From an uncultured Clostridia bacterium (GTDB lineage: Bacteria; Bacillota; Clostridia; TANB77; CAG-508), in NCBI GenBank assembly GCA_934141445.1, contig CAKPCF010000003.1:1-64000 (forward strand): DNA of 64,000 nt, given 5' to 3'. Below, in pieces: positions 32,217 through 41,342 of the stretch (positions within the stretch are counted from its first letter, which is position 1; each line of letters starts with the position of its first letter). The translations under genes were made by a program, and so were the position numbers. A model generated the notes under the pieces. It saw only the letters and a list, made by a program, of their open reading frames with translations, was not told where the DNA came from and ran no database searches.

Positions 32217-34094
32217 TTATTTTGATATTGCATCACAAATTAAATTACTAATTTCTGTAGGATTTTCAACAGATAAACCTTCAATCAATTTTGAAGTAGC
32301 AAATAATATCTTTGTGTAATTTTTTAATTCTTCTTTATCGTTAGTATATAAATCTTTTAATTTTTGAGCAATAGGATGTGAATCATTTATTTCAAGAACT
32401 ATCTTTGCTTTAACTTTTTGATCAGATGGAACACTATTTATTACTTTTTCCATTTCAATAGAAATTCCACCTTCTGTTGTTAAACAAACAGGGTGTTTTT
32501 TTAATCTATTTGTAAATCTAACTTCTTGTACATCATCTTTTAATGTTTCTTTCATTATTTCTAATAATTCTTTATTTTCTTCATTTTCTTTCTTGATAGC
32601 TTCTTTTTCTTCTGCTGTATCTAAATCCAAATCTTCTGAAGAAACATTTTTGAAAGTCTTATCTTTATATTCCATCATTGTTTGGAATACAAATTCATCA
32701 ATTGAATCTGTTGCATATAAAATTTCATAGCCTTTTTCTTTTACTTTTTCAACCTGTGGTAACATATCTATTTTTTCAGCAGTTTCACCACAAGCATAGT
32801 AAATAGCTTTTTGGTCTTCTTTCATTCTCTCTACATATTCGCCTAGAGTAGTTTGTTTCTTGGTTAAAGATGAATAGAATAATAATAAATCTTGTAAGTT
32901 TTCCTTATTCATTCCAAAATCACTATATGTACCATATTTTAATTGTCTGCCAAAAGCTTTAAAGAACTTTTCATATTTTTCTCTATCTTCTTTTAATAGA
33001 TTTACAAGTTCTGTATTTATCTTTTTCTCCAAGCTTTTAGCAATTACTTTTAATTGTCTATCATGTTGTAAAATTTCTCTTGAAATGTTTAAAGATAAAT
33101 CTTGACTATCAACTAAACCATTTACAAAACAATAATAATCTGGCAATAGTTCTTCACATTTTTCCATAATCAATACACCATTTGAGTATAATTGCAAACC
33201 TTTTTTAAAGTTTGGTGTGTAATAATCAAATGGTTCATGTGAAGGAATATATAATAAAGCATTATAACTGCAAGTACCTTCAACAGCTGTATGAATTACC
33301 TTTATTGGTTTTTCATAGTCATTAAATTTTTCTCTATAAAAGCTATCATATTCTTCCTCTGTAACTTTTGCCTTTGGCTTTTTCCAAATAGGAATCATGC
33401 TGTTTAAAGTTGTTAAAGTCTTTACTGTTTCATATTCATTTTTTGAGCCTTCTTTTAACTTTTCTTCTGAGCAAAGCATTTGAATTGGGTAACGAATATA
33501 ATCAGAATATTTCTTTACCATATCTTTAATCTTATATTCTTCCAAAAATTCACTATACTTTTCTTCATCAGTATCTGGTTTAATATTTAAAACTATTTTT
33601 GTTCCATAATCTTCTTTTTCACAAGGCTCTACACTATAGCCTTCTGCACCTTTAGATTTCCATACATAGGCTTTATCTGAATTGTACTTTTTAGAATATA
33701 CAGTTACTTCATCACTTACCATGAAAGCTGAATAGAAGCCTACACCAAATTGTCCAATAATTTCAATGTCTTCTTTCTTTTCATTTTCCTTTTTGAAATT
33801 TAATGAACCACTTTTAGCTATTGTTCCTAAATTATTTTCTAATTCATTTTCATCCATACCACAACCATTATCTGAAATTGTGATTGTTCTATTTTCTTTA
33901 TCTAACTCAATATTGATTTTCAAATCTTCTTTTTTAACTTTTATATCTTTATTTGTTAAAGACTCATAATATAGTTTATCAATAGCATCACTAGCATTTG
34001 AAATCAACTCTCTTAAAAATATTTCTTTATTTGTATAAATTGAATTGATCATTAAATCTAGTAATCTTTTTGACTCTGCTTTAAATTGTTTCAT
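32217..34094 (-). CDS. htpG: Hsp90 chaperone HtpG
   Basis: 625 aa, the full family length. GHKL ATPase motifs: NASDAIDKL (about 35-43), DNGCGMDENELENNLGTIAKSG (about 77-98), GQFGVGFYSAFMV (about 113-125). Middle and C-terminal domains are intact. AAAGAGGTG lies 7 nt before the ATG. The promoter overlaps a CIRCE-like sequence, suggesting HrcA-type heat-shock control. htpG is not always a CIRCE gene, so this is noteworthy. Confidence 0.97.
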   Translation of the reverse strand: MKQFKAESKRLLDLMINSIYTNKEIFLRELISNASDAIDKLYYESLTNKDIKVKKEDLKINIELDKENRTITISDNGCGMDENELENNLGTIAKSGSLNFKKENEKKEDIEIIGQFGVGFYSAFMVSDEVTVYSKKYNSDKAYVWKSKGAEGYSVEPCEKEDYGTKIVLNIKPDTDEEKYSEFLEEYKIKDMVKKYSDYIRYPIQMLCSEEKLKEGSKNEYETVKTLTTLNSMIPIWKKPKAKVTEEEYDSFYREKFNDYEKPIKVIHTAVEGTCSYNALLYIPSHEPFDYYTPNFKKGLQLYSNGVLIMEKCEELLPDYYCFVNGLVDSQDLSLNISREILQHDRQLKVIAKSLEKKINTELVNLLKEDREKYEKFFKAFGRQLKYGTYSDFGMNKENLQDLLLFYSSLTKKQTTLGEYVERMKEDQKAIYYACGETAEKIDMLPQVEKVKEKGYEILYATDSIDEFVFQTMMEYKDKTFKNVSSEDLDLDTAEEKEAIKKENEENKELLEIMKETLKDDVQEVRFTNRLKKHPVCLTTEGGISIEMEKVINSVPSDQKVKAKIVLEINDSHPIAQKLKDLYTNDKEELKNYTKILFATSKLIEGLSVENPTEISNLICDAISK

Positions 34095-34123
34095 AAAAAA
34101 TACACCTCTTTCTTACAAGGTGT

Positions 34124-34166
34124 ATTATATTCCTTTATTTTAGCAAAGTCAATATTAGAGTGCTAA
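34124..34166 (-). promoter_or_regulatory. htpG promoter with overlapping CIRCE-like element
   Basis: TTGACT (34147-34152), 17-nt spacer, TATAAT (34124-34129). A 27-bp element at 34140-34166 reads TTAGCACTC - 9 nt - CTTTGCTAA on the minus strand. The first arm matches the CIRCE consensus exactly, the second in 6 of 9 positions, and the 9-nt spacer is exact. It covers the -35 box, the usual repressor geometry. Confidence 0.7.
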
Positions 34167-34168
34167 TT

Positions 34169-34714
34169 TTATTTATTTATTTCATTTATATTGATATTAT
34201 TTTCTATAAATTTTTGTCTAACCCAATTATCTAAATCGCTTTGTTTTTGAAATGTGAGGATTTTCGCTTTATTACTTTTATCCAATATATCTACTATATA
34301 TTTTCTTCTCTCATTATTATATGTAAATACATACCAAATAAAACTCATATCCAATTTAGGAATTTCAAATTTTTTCTTTCCCAAATGCTTTATTCTTCTT
34401 CCAAAAATTCCTTTAAGTTGTGTTGTTCTAGGATAATCAAGAAAAATAACTACATCTGCTTTTGAGACTCTTTCCTCAAGTGTATCAATAAAAGTACCAT
34501 CTAAAATCCATTTTTCTTTTTGACTTTCCTCTATGATTATTTTATTTCTTTCTTCTGTATCTCTTAAAACCCAATTATCTTTATAGTGAATATTATCCAA
34601 ATGTAAAATTGGTAATTCATATATTTTTCCCAAATTTTTCGCAAGTGTTGTTTTACCTGTTCCAGGTGCTCCAACAATTGCAATTCTATTTATGTTATTT
34701 AAGCTTCTTTTCAT
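34169..34714 (-). CDS. P-loop kinase of the FlaR / DNA-topology-modulation type
   Basis: 181 aa. The Walker A motif is GAPGTGKTTLAKNL (about 15-28). HLDNIHY, WILDGTF and VIFLDYPRTTQLKGIFGRRIKHLG match adenylate-kinase-like proteins annotated as FlaR or topology-modulation proteins. The true substrate is not known for the family. AAGGATAAACTAG precedes the ATG. It follows the perR gene by 16 nt, so the two probably form an operon. Confidence 0.82.
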   Translation of the reverse strand: MKRSLNNINRIAIVGAPGTGKTTLAKNLGKIYELPILHLDNIHYKDNWVLRDTEERNKIIIEESQKEKWILDGTFIDTLEERVSKADVVIFLDYPRTTQLKGIFGRRIKHLGKKKFEIPKLDMSFIWYVFTYNNERRKYIVDILDKSNKAKILTFQKQSDLDNWVRQKFIENNININEINK

Positions 34715-34730
34715 CTAGTTTATCCTTAAT

Positions 34731-35114
34731 CTATTTATTTTTACAGTCTTTACATATACCAGATATAGTAAAATTTTCCAAATCACATTCTACACCAGTT
34801 TGATTATATATACCATCTTTTAATTCTTCAAAATCAAACGGATAAACAAAATCAAATACTTTGCCACATTGTAGGCAAATTGCATGATTATGTTTTTTCC
34901 TTACTAAATCATATCTGTCTGGTCCTACTGGTGTTGCAATTTTCAATATTGCTTTTTTATTTACAAGTAAAGCCAAATTCCTATACACGGTACTTCTACT
35001 AGAAGTAGACAATTTTTCTTTTAGCCTCATATAGATTTCTTCAGCTGTAGGGTGATCATAAGCATTTTCTAATACTTCAATAATTTCTTCTCTCTGTTTA
35101 GAATAATTTTCCAT
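34731..35114 (-). CDS. perR: Fur-family regulator, PerR-like
   Basis: 127 aa from the ATG at 35112-35114 (MENYSKQREEIIEVL), eight bases after AAAGGATGAG. Winged helix with HPTAEEIYMRLKEKLSTSSRSTVYRNLALL. Metal-binding region DRYDLVRKKHNHAICLQCGKVFDF and C-terminal ICKDCKNK give the two CxxC structural zinc pairs. The Asp in RYD, rather than Glu, favours the peroxide sensor PerR over Fur, but this single residue is the main argument. It probably controls oxidative-stress genes elsewhere. Confidence 0.78.
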   Translation of the reverse strand: MENYSKQREEIIEVLENAYDHPTAEEIYMRLKEKLSTSSRSTVYRNLALLVNKKAILKIATPVGPDRYDLVRKKHNHAICLQCGKVFDFVYPFDFEELKDGIYNQTGVECDLENFTISGICKDCKNK

Positions 35115-35190
35115 ATTTAATCTCATCCTTTCACAAGGCAATTTAATTAGAATCTATTTTAAATATGAAATATTATATCATAAAAAAATA

Positions 35191-35886
35191 TTATATGCTA
35201 TTTCTATACAAAAATTTTTTATGTGCATCCAAATAAAATTTATCTTTATAAATTCTTCCTTCTTCTGCGACAAATAAATCATCATACGAATATTCTTTCA
35301 AATATTCAGACAAATTTTTTTCTACTTTGTTTGGGTCAAATATAAATTCAGCCTTCCAATCTTTTGTATGTTCTTTTATTCCCTCTACTTTTTCACAACT
35401 ACATATATTCATTAAAAATTCTTTTTCTGTCATATATCCAGAGGTGATATCTTGAAGTTTAAATGGTGATGCTAATTCTTCTAATTCATTGCTTACAGTA
35501 AAATAATTTTCTCTATTACATGATACTCTTAATATCGGTTCATTATTATTAGAATAGCAATAATGTTCTCTATCTAAATTAGATAAATTCTTAAATATCT
35601 GAGAATTTTCATCACTTAATTTATCAAATACTATTTTAACTTCTTCCCCATCTATTATTGACTCTTTAGTAAAAATATTTTTATCCCATACTTCTTTGCA
35701 TACTTTAACACAAGGCTCTTCAATATAATTTTCAAGTCCTTCTTTATATATTTCATGTATAGGCTTTGATTTTACTTTATACTTTTTATCTTCTTGTTTC
35801 GTATTTTCCATTTCTTCCATTAAAAGCATAAAAGTGCTTATAATATCTGTATCTAATGTAGCATTTAGAATTTCATCAAAATTCAT
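35191..35886 (-). CDS. Hypothetical protein, soluble, acidic
   Basis: 231 aa from the ATG at 35884-35886 (MNFDEILNATLDTD), preceded by AGAGAGGCGG. No family recognised. It is acidic and cysteine-containing (for example EEPCVKVCKEVW, MNICSCEKVEG), with no signal peptide or membrane helix. Cysteines are not arranged as a clear zinc ribbon. It lies between perR and a strong terminator that closes the sortase unit, so it has its own transcript or shares the perR one. Function unknown. Confidence 0.7.
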   Translation of the reverse strand: MNFDEILNATLDTDIISTFMLLMEEMENTKQEDKKYKVKSKPIHEIYKEGLENYIEEPCVKVCKEVWDKNIFTKESIIDGEEVKIVFDKLSDENSQIFKNLSNLDREHYCYSNNNEPILRVSCNRENYFTVSNELEELASPFKLQDITSGYMTEKEFLMNICSCEKVEGIKEHTKDWKAEFIFDPNKVEKNLSEYLKEYSYDDLFVAEEGRIYKDKFYLDAHKKFLYRNSI

Positions 35887-35952
35887 AATATACCGCCTCT
35901 CTTTTGTATTTAAAAACATTATATAGATAACTTTATTTTTTGTCTAGCATAT

Positions 35953-35994
35953 AAAAAAAATTGAAGTAGAAAATTTTAAAATCTTCTACTTCAA
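35953..35994 (-). terminator. Strong intrinsic terminator after the sortase gene
   Basis: TTGAAGTAGAA (message arm at 35984-35994) pairs with TTCTACTTCAA (35961-35971), 12-nt loop, followed by TTTTTTTT on the minus strand, 20 nt after the sortase stop. Confidence 0.92.
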
Positions 35995-36014
35995 GCATAA
36001 TAATTTGTTCGTTT

Positions 36015-36773
36015 TTAATTTACTTTTTCTCTAGCCTTTACTATTACTCTTTGAGAACTATCATTTGTACAAGTGATTAAAGTAACTTCTTTTAAGCCAT
36101 TTGTAAGTTGACTTGTACATTCTTTATTGTTTGGATCTACAACATATTTATCATATATTGTGTATGTAAGCTTTCTACCAGTTAAATCAGTGATATAAAT
36201 TTCATCGCCTTCTACTAGATTTATAACTTTACTAAAAAATTTATTATTTCTATAATTGTGTCCTACAACACAAAAATTACCGACTTCATTTGGTTCTGAT
36301 CCCCAGAAATAGCAAGGTGATAATTTTAATAATTCATCTGTACATGTATTTAAAATTCCATATTCAAGATTTATTTTTGGTATTTCAATTTTTCCTATTG
36401 TCCAATATACTTGTCCACTTTCAGTTACTCTTGTATCTCTTGGTAATACTTCGTTTTTATGAATTTCTGTATCTTGTACTGGTTCTGTATAAATTACTTC
36501 AAACGGGTCTTCTGAGTTTAAAATAACAACAGTTGAATTATCTGAAAATTTAATTGTTGTATCATCATTAACATTATCCGCAAATGTAAGACTCTCTAAT
36601 ATTTCTTGTGACTTTTCTTCATTCTTGTTTTTATCATACTCTGCATATATGTAATATGAAAATAAAATGCATATCAAAAAAACAGAAATAAAGAAATCAA
36701 TTTTATACATTCTTTTTTTCTTTTTTAATTCTGGTGTTATATATAATTTTTCAGCTATTAAAATTTGATTCAT
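36015..36773 (-). CDS. Sortase
   Basis: 252 aa. A basic cytoplasmic N-terminus, one membrane helix (about 25-44) and a sortase barrel. The catalytic His is in CVVGHNYRNNKFFS (about 170), Cys in TLITCTNDSSQRVIVKAR (about 234) and Arg eight residues on. The TLxTC context and IGKIEIPKINLEYGI resemble class D-type sortases. No LPxTG substrate is encoded nearby; neither the LRR nor the choline-binding-type protein shows a sorting signal. It is the last gene before a strong terminator. Confidence 0.88.
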   Translation of the reverse strand: MNQILIAEKLYITPELKKKKRMYKIDFFISVFLICILFSYYIYAEYDKNKNEEKSQEILESLTFADNVNDDTTIKFSDNSTVVILNSEDPFEVIYTEPVQDTEIHKNEVLPRDTRVTESGQVYWTIGKIEIPKINLEYGILNTCTDELLKLSPCYFWGSEPNEVGNFCVVGHNYRNNKFFSKVINLVEGDEIYITDLTGRKLTYTIYDKYVVDPNNKECTSQLTNGLKEVTLITCTNDSSQRVIVKAREKVN

Positions 36774-36855
36774 TTTTTCTCCCTCTATTACAATACTACA
36801 GATATTATATCATTATATTATTTATAGTGCAATCAAAATTTTTTCCAAAATAATA

Positions 36856-37608
36856 TTAAATTTTTTTTTGCAATTTCTTATATTCATCTTGTAATTTTGC
36901 TATTTCTTCATTAAGCTCGTCCTTTTTTCTTCTAACCAAATTATCATCTTCTAACATTGATAGCTCTGTAAATGGGAATGTATTTTTTATTTGTGTTATT
37001 TCTTCTTCAATGTTTTTATATAGTTTTTGATATCTTTCATATTCTTCCATAAGCTCGTCTATTTCTCCTTGTTGAACTATTTCAGAATCATCTATCAAAT
37101 CTACATATCTATCTAATAATCTTTCATTACCTTCTTTATATATTTTTTTTGCTTTATCATATAATTTTCTAGTTTGGTCAGATAAATCTGTATTTATTAT
37201 CGGATTCCAACTACGAACTAAAATTGAAAAACTAAAATTTAATTCATCGATATATTTATCTGACATTTGCTCTTTTTGACTATTATTTATTGCTTCATCA
37301 ATGTCTTTAAACAAACTTCTTTCTTTTTCAGTAGCTTCTTCAAATTCTTGTTTTATTATTTCTTCAATTTGCTTTTCTTCAATCTTATCAGCTCGTAATT
37401 CTAATTTTCTTTTTGCTTTTTTTATATTATTTTCTAAAAGCATTTTTTTGTACTCTAAAGAACCTATTCGTAACATATATTCAGTTTTTATATCTTCAGT
37501 AGCAAATACTTTTAAATATTCTCTTTCTACAAATTTATCTGTCAATCTATCTTTTATTGTATTTACTTGATACAATGCAATGACATAATCTGGGTTTAAA
37601 AAGATCAT
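36856..37608 (-). CDS. Coiled-coil protein of unknown function, coupled to dapL
   Basis: 250 aa, largely helical and charged, with predicted coiled coils at about 50-115 and 185-250 (EYERYQKLYKNIEEEITQIK; LNEEIAKLQDEYKKLQKKI). No signal peptide or membrane helix. Its start codon overlaps the dapL stop (ATGA, 4 nt), so translation is coupled. No homologous family recognised. A cytoplasmic structural or accessory protein tied to the DAP/wall operon is the most that can be said. Confidence 0.75.
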   Translation of the reverse strand: MIFLNPDYVIALYQVNTIKDRLTDKFVEREYLKVFATEDIKTEYMLRIGSLEYKKMLLENNIKKAKRKLELRADKIEEKQIEEIIKQEFEEATEKERSLFKDIDEAINNSQKEQMSDKYIDELNFSFSILVRSWNPIINTDLSDQTRKLYDKAKKIYKEGNERLLDRYVDLIDDSEIVQQGEIDELMEEYERYQKLYKNIEEEITQIKNTFPFTELSMLEDDNLVRRKKDELNEEIAKLQDEYKKLQKKI

Positions 37609-38837
37609 TTTTGCTCCTTTATTCTATTTATTGCTTCAATTGTATTCTCCTTTGTTCCAAAAGCAGTTAATCTAAAATATCCTTCTCCACTTGGTCCAAA
37701 TCCTACACCTGGTGTTCCAACAACATTTACTTCAGATAATAACTTATCAAAAAATTCCCAAGATGTTAATCCTTCTGGAACTTTTAGCCAAATATATGGT
37801 GCATTTTTTCCACCAAATACTGTAAATCCAGCTTCTGTTAATCCTTCTCTAATTATTCTAGCATTTTCCATATAATATGCTATATTCTCTTTGATTTCTT
37901 TTTGTCCTTCTACTGAATAAACAGCTTCTGCACCTTTTTGTACTATATAAGAAACTCCGTTAAATTTTGTGCATTGTCTTCTATTCCAAAGTTTATTAAG
38001 TTCAACTTTTTCACCATTTTTAGTATATCCATAAACACTTTTTGGAACAACAGCATAAGCGCATCTTACACCTGTAAAACCAGCTGTTTTAGAAAAACTT
38101 CTAAATTCTATAGCAACATCTTTTGCACCATCTATTTCATAAATTGTGTGTGGTACATCAGCTTCTGAAATAAATGCTTCATAAGCTGAATCATATAGAA
38201 TAATTGCTGAATTTTCTTTTGCATAATTTACCCATTTTTCTAATTCTTTCTTTGTTAAAGTTGTTCCTGTTGGGTTATTTGGAAAACATAAATAAATAAT
38301 GTCTACTTTTTCTTTTGGAAGCTCTGGTATAAAGTTATTTTCAGCAGTTGCCGGCATATATACTATATTTTCATATTTTCCTGTTTCTTTATTGTATTTT
38401 CCACTTCTTCCAGACATAACATTTGTATCCAAATAAACTGGATACACTGGGTCTGTTATCGCAATTTTATTATCTATTCCAAAAATATCTACAATATTTC
38501 CACAATCACATTTTGCACCATCAGATACAAATATCTCATCAATGTTTATATCAACACCTCTTGATTTATAATCATTTTCTGCAATTGCTTTTCTTAAAAA
38601 TTCATATCCTTGTTCTGGTCCATATCCTTTAAAAGTGTTGATATCTGCCATTTCATCAACAGCTTTATGCATTGCATCAGCAACTGCTGGAACTATTGGT
38701 CTTGTAACATCTCCTATTCCTAATTTAATAATTTTTTTATCAGGATTTTTTGCACTATATTCACTAACTTTTTTAGCTACTGTTGAAAATAAATAGCTAT
38801 CTTGTAAATTTAAAAAATTTTCATTTGCATTTATCAT
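37605..38837 (-). CDS. dapL: LL-diaminopimelate aminotransferase
   Basis: 410 aa, class I/II PLP aminotransferase converting tetrahydrodipicolinate directly to LL-DAP, bypassing the acylated DapD/E steps. Opening INANENFLNLQDSYLFSTVAKKV and KLGIGDVTRPI are hallmarks. The PLP lysine is in EFRSFSKTAGFTGVRCAY. AAAGGAA precedes the ATG. It sits downstream of dapF and the second murE, giving LL-DAP formation, epimerisation and ligation in one operon. Confidence 0.95.
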   Translation of the reverse strand: MINANENFLNLQDSYLFSTVAKKVSEYSAKNPDKKIIKLGIGDVTRPIVPAVADAMHKAVDEMADINTFKGYGPEQGYEFLRKAIAENDYKSRGVDINIDEIFVSDGAKCDCGNIVDIFGIDNKIAITDPVYPVYLDTNVMSGRSGKYNKETGKYENIVYMPATAENNFIPELPKEKVDIIYLCFPNNPTGTTLTKKELEKWVNYAKENSAIILYDSAYEAFISEADVPHTIYEIDGAKDVAIEFRSFSKTAGFTGVRCAYAVVPKSVYGYTKNGEKVELNKLWNRRQCTKFNGVSYIVQKGAEAVYSVEGQKEIKENIAYYMENARIIREGLTEAGFTVFGGKNAPYIWLKVPEGLTSWEFFDKLLSEVNVVGTPGVGFGPSGEGYFRLTAFGTKENTIEAINRIKEQK

Positions 38838-38872
38838 AAAATTTTATTCCTTTCAAACTTTCTTCTAGCATA

Positions 38873-40378
38873 TTATTCAACTGGTTTTCTTTCTCCAGAA
38901 GCAATCATTTCTTCTATTAAATCATGAATGACTTCTCTTTCATTATATGGATATTTTACACCATTTCTTTCCAAATATAAGTCATGTCCAAGACCAGGTA
39001 TTACAATTATATCTCCTGGTTTCGCTATTGAAATAGCATATCTAATTCCTTCTGTTCTATCTACTATAATTTTATATGGTTTGCCTGTTGGAATAATACC
39101 TTTTTCTATTTCTTTTAGAATTTTTAAAGGGTCTTCTGTTCTAACTTGGTCTGACATTAGAACTGTAAAATCTGCTAATCTACCTGATATTTCTCCCATA
39201 ATTGGTCTTTTAGCAGCATCTCTGTCTCCTCCAACACCCCATGCACAAATAATTTTTCCTTTTGCATAAGATTTTACAGCAGTTAAAATGCTCTCTAAAC
39301 TTGATGGTGTATGTGCATAGTCAATCATAATTGTAAGTCCTAATTTATTAGGAACAAGTTCGCTTCTTCCTAATACTTTTAAATCTTTTAGAGCTTTTCT
39401 AATTTCTTCTGCAGTTACATCAAAGTAAGAACATACTGCTATTGCACCAGTTGCATTATAGATACTAAATCTACCTGGTATACAAGCTTCGATTCTTTCT
39501 TCTTTTCCTTTATACATCACAGAAAAATCGATATACGAATCTGTTATAACAACATTGCTTGGATTTACTTTAAAATCTGCCATTTCGTCAATAGCAAATG
39601 TTTTTATATCTTTATCTGGTAAAATTTCTTTAATAGTTTTTACTTTTTTATCATCATTATTTATTACTGCATGCTTTGCTAATCTTAATAATTTTAGTTT
39701 ACAATTAAAATAATCTTCCATACTAGGATGTTCTTTTGGGCTTATATGGTCCTCTGATAAATTTGTAAATAAAGCAACATCAAAGTCACAACCTTCTACT
39801 CTACTTAATTTCATTGCTTGTGATGATACTTCAATTACAGCAACATCAACTTTTCTATCTACCATCAAGCTTAAATATTTTTGAATATCAATGCTTTCTG
39901 GTGTTGTTCTATCTGTATCTTCTATTTTTTCTTCATTGATATAAACAGCAATACTACCAATTAAACCTACATTTAAGCCATGAGCTTCTAAAATAGATTT
40001 AATCATAAATGTAGATGTTGTTTTTCCTTTCGTTCCTGTAACTCCAATTAGTTTTAATTTTTTTGAAGGATTGTCATAAAAATTGCAAGCAACTTTTGCC
40101 AAAGCTTTTCTTGTGTCTTCAACTGAAATTATTGGCATTTCATATTTTTTATTTAATACTTGAACATCTTCATCTTTTTCTACTACAATAGCCTTTGCAC
40201 CTTTTTCAATAGCATTTTCAATAAATTCAATACCATTTTTAGAAAAGCCATTTATAGCGAAAAAAAGACCTCCTTCTTTAATTTTTCTTGAATCTGAATG
40301 TATATTTGTTATATCTAAATTTAGATCACCAACACTTTTTATTACTCCAGCTTCTTGAATTAAATTTTTTAGTAACAT
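38873..40378 (-). CDS. MurE-like ligase, paralogue with altered DAP motif
   Basis: 501 aa from the ATG at 40376-40378 (MLLKNLIQEAGVIKSV), preceded by GGAGGG (40385-40390). ATP loop GVTGTKGKTTSTFM, the carbamylated-lysine region (FTNLSEDHISPKEH) and other Mur ligase signatures are intact, so it is probably active. But DNPR of DAP-adding MurE is DQVR here (about 410-413), and GKGHE is GLGHD (about 462-466). It lies between dapF and dapL. Either it is a specialised MurE (different residue or substrate, for instance in sporulation) or a diverged duplicate. The canonical murE is at 16.5-18.0 kb. Confidence 0.88.
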   Translation of the reverse strand: MLLKNLIQEAGVIKSVGDLNLDITNIHSDSRKIKEGGLFFAINGFSKNGIEFIENAIEKGAKAIVVEKDEDVQVLNKKYEMPIISVEDTRKALAKVACNFYDNPSKKLKLIGVTGTKGKTTSTFMIKSILEAHGLNVGLIGSIAVYINEEKIEDTDRTTPESIDIQKYLSLMVDRKVDVAVIEVSSQAMKLSRVEGCDFDVALFTNLSEDHISPKEHPSMEDYFNCKLKLLRLAKHAVINNDDKKVKTIKEILPDKDIKTFAIDEMADFKVNPSNVVITDSYIDFSVMYKGKEERIEACIPGRFSIYNATGAIAVCSYFDVTAEEIRKALKDLKVLGRSELVPNKLGLTIMIDYAHTPSSLESILTAVKSYAKGKIICAWGVGGDRDAAKRPIMGEISGRLADFTVLMSDQVRTEDPLKILKEIEKGIIPTGKPYKIIVDRTEGIRYAISIAKPGDIIVIPGLGHDLYLERNGVKYPYNEREVIHDLIEEMIASGERKPVE

Positions 40379-40432
40379 AGTCATCCCTCCATTCGCAAGA
40401 TTTCTATGCCCCAAATTATATATCTATTTTTA

Positions 40433-41284
40433 CTATTTGTAAATCATTTTTCCATCGAATACAAAATAACTATCTCCTATAAGTTTCACTCTATTTTCAT
40501 TTTCAAAATATATTATTTTCAAATTTCCTCCTGGTAATTCCACAGTTAATTCACTATTTGTGAATTTCTTTAAATACGAAACAACCGTTGCCGCACAAGC
40601 GCCTGTGCCACAGCCTAAAGTTTCACCAACTCCTCTTTCCCAAACTCTCATTTTTATTCTTTTATTATCCATTATTTGTACAAATTCAACATTTGTCTTA
40701 TTGGGAAAATACTTATAATCCTCAATCAGCTTTCCAACTTCACTTATATTTAATTTTTCTATATTATCCAAAAAGCATACTGCATGTGGATTTCCCATTG
40801 AAATCGGATAAACTTTATACATTATATCTGAATAATGAATTTCTAAATATTCTAATTCTTTTTTTACTATATTAGGAAAAATTACTGGAATTTTACAATA
40901 TTCAAAAATTGGTTCTCCCATATCTACTTTAACACCAATAACAGTTTTATTCTCTATTATAAGCTCAATGTTCTTTATCCCTGCTTTGGTTTCAATTGTC
41001 ATCTTATCTTTTCTTACAATATCTTTTTCATACAAATATTTTGCCATACATCTTATTCCATTGCCACACATCTCTGCTTCTGTTCCATCTTGATTAAATA
41101 TTCTCATTTTGCTATCTGCTATTTTGCTACTTTCAATAAAAATTACTCCATCAGCTCCAATTCCAAATTTTCTATTACACAAATATTCAGTTAGTTTAGA
41201 ATATGTAAAATCAAATTTTTGACTATTTTTATCTATAATTATAAAGTCATTTCCAGTACCTTGCATTTTTGTAAAAAAAATCAT
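40433..41284 (-). CDS. dapF: Diaminopimelate epimerase
   Basis: 283 aa, interconverts LL- and meso-DAP without cofactor using two cysteines: EMCGNGIRCMAKY (first, about residue 73) and LGCGTGACAATV (second, about 222). Start MIFFTKMQGTGNDFIIID is the family opening; AAAGGTGG precedes the ATG. It follows the PASTA-PBP gene by 58 nt and precedes the second MurE by 54 nt. Confidence 0.97.
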   Translation of the reverse strand: MIFFTKMQGTGNDFIIIDKNSQKFDFTYSKLTEYLCNRKFGIGADGVIFIESSKIADSKMRIFNQDGTEAEMCGNGIRCMAKYLYEKDIVRKDKMTIETKAGIKNIELIIENKTVIGVKVDMGEPIFEYCKIPVIFPNIVKKELEYLEIHYSDIMYKVYPISMGNPHAVCFLDNIEKLNISEVGKLIEDYKYFPNKTNVEFVQIMDNKRIKMRVWERGVGETLGCGTGACAATVVSYLKKFTNSELTVELPGGNLKIIYFENENRVKLIGDSYFVFDGKMIYK

Positions 41285-41342
41285 ATACCTACCACCTTTC
41301 AGTTTCAGTATATGATTGATATTTATAAAAAATTCAATTTAA

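Noticed and set aside
34094..34124. RNA thermometer for htpG: ATACACCT and AGGTGTAT form a perfect stem that hides the SD.
   Set aside because: The 5' arm directly follows the -10 box, so the transcript most likely starts within or after it and the stem would not exist in the mRNA. Only a start site upstream of 34123 would revive the idea.
38873..40378. Second MurE as an assembly duplicate of the first.
   Set aside because: The two proteins differ throughout, including key motifs, and sit in different operons.
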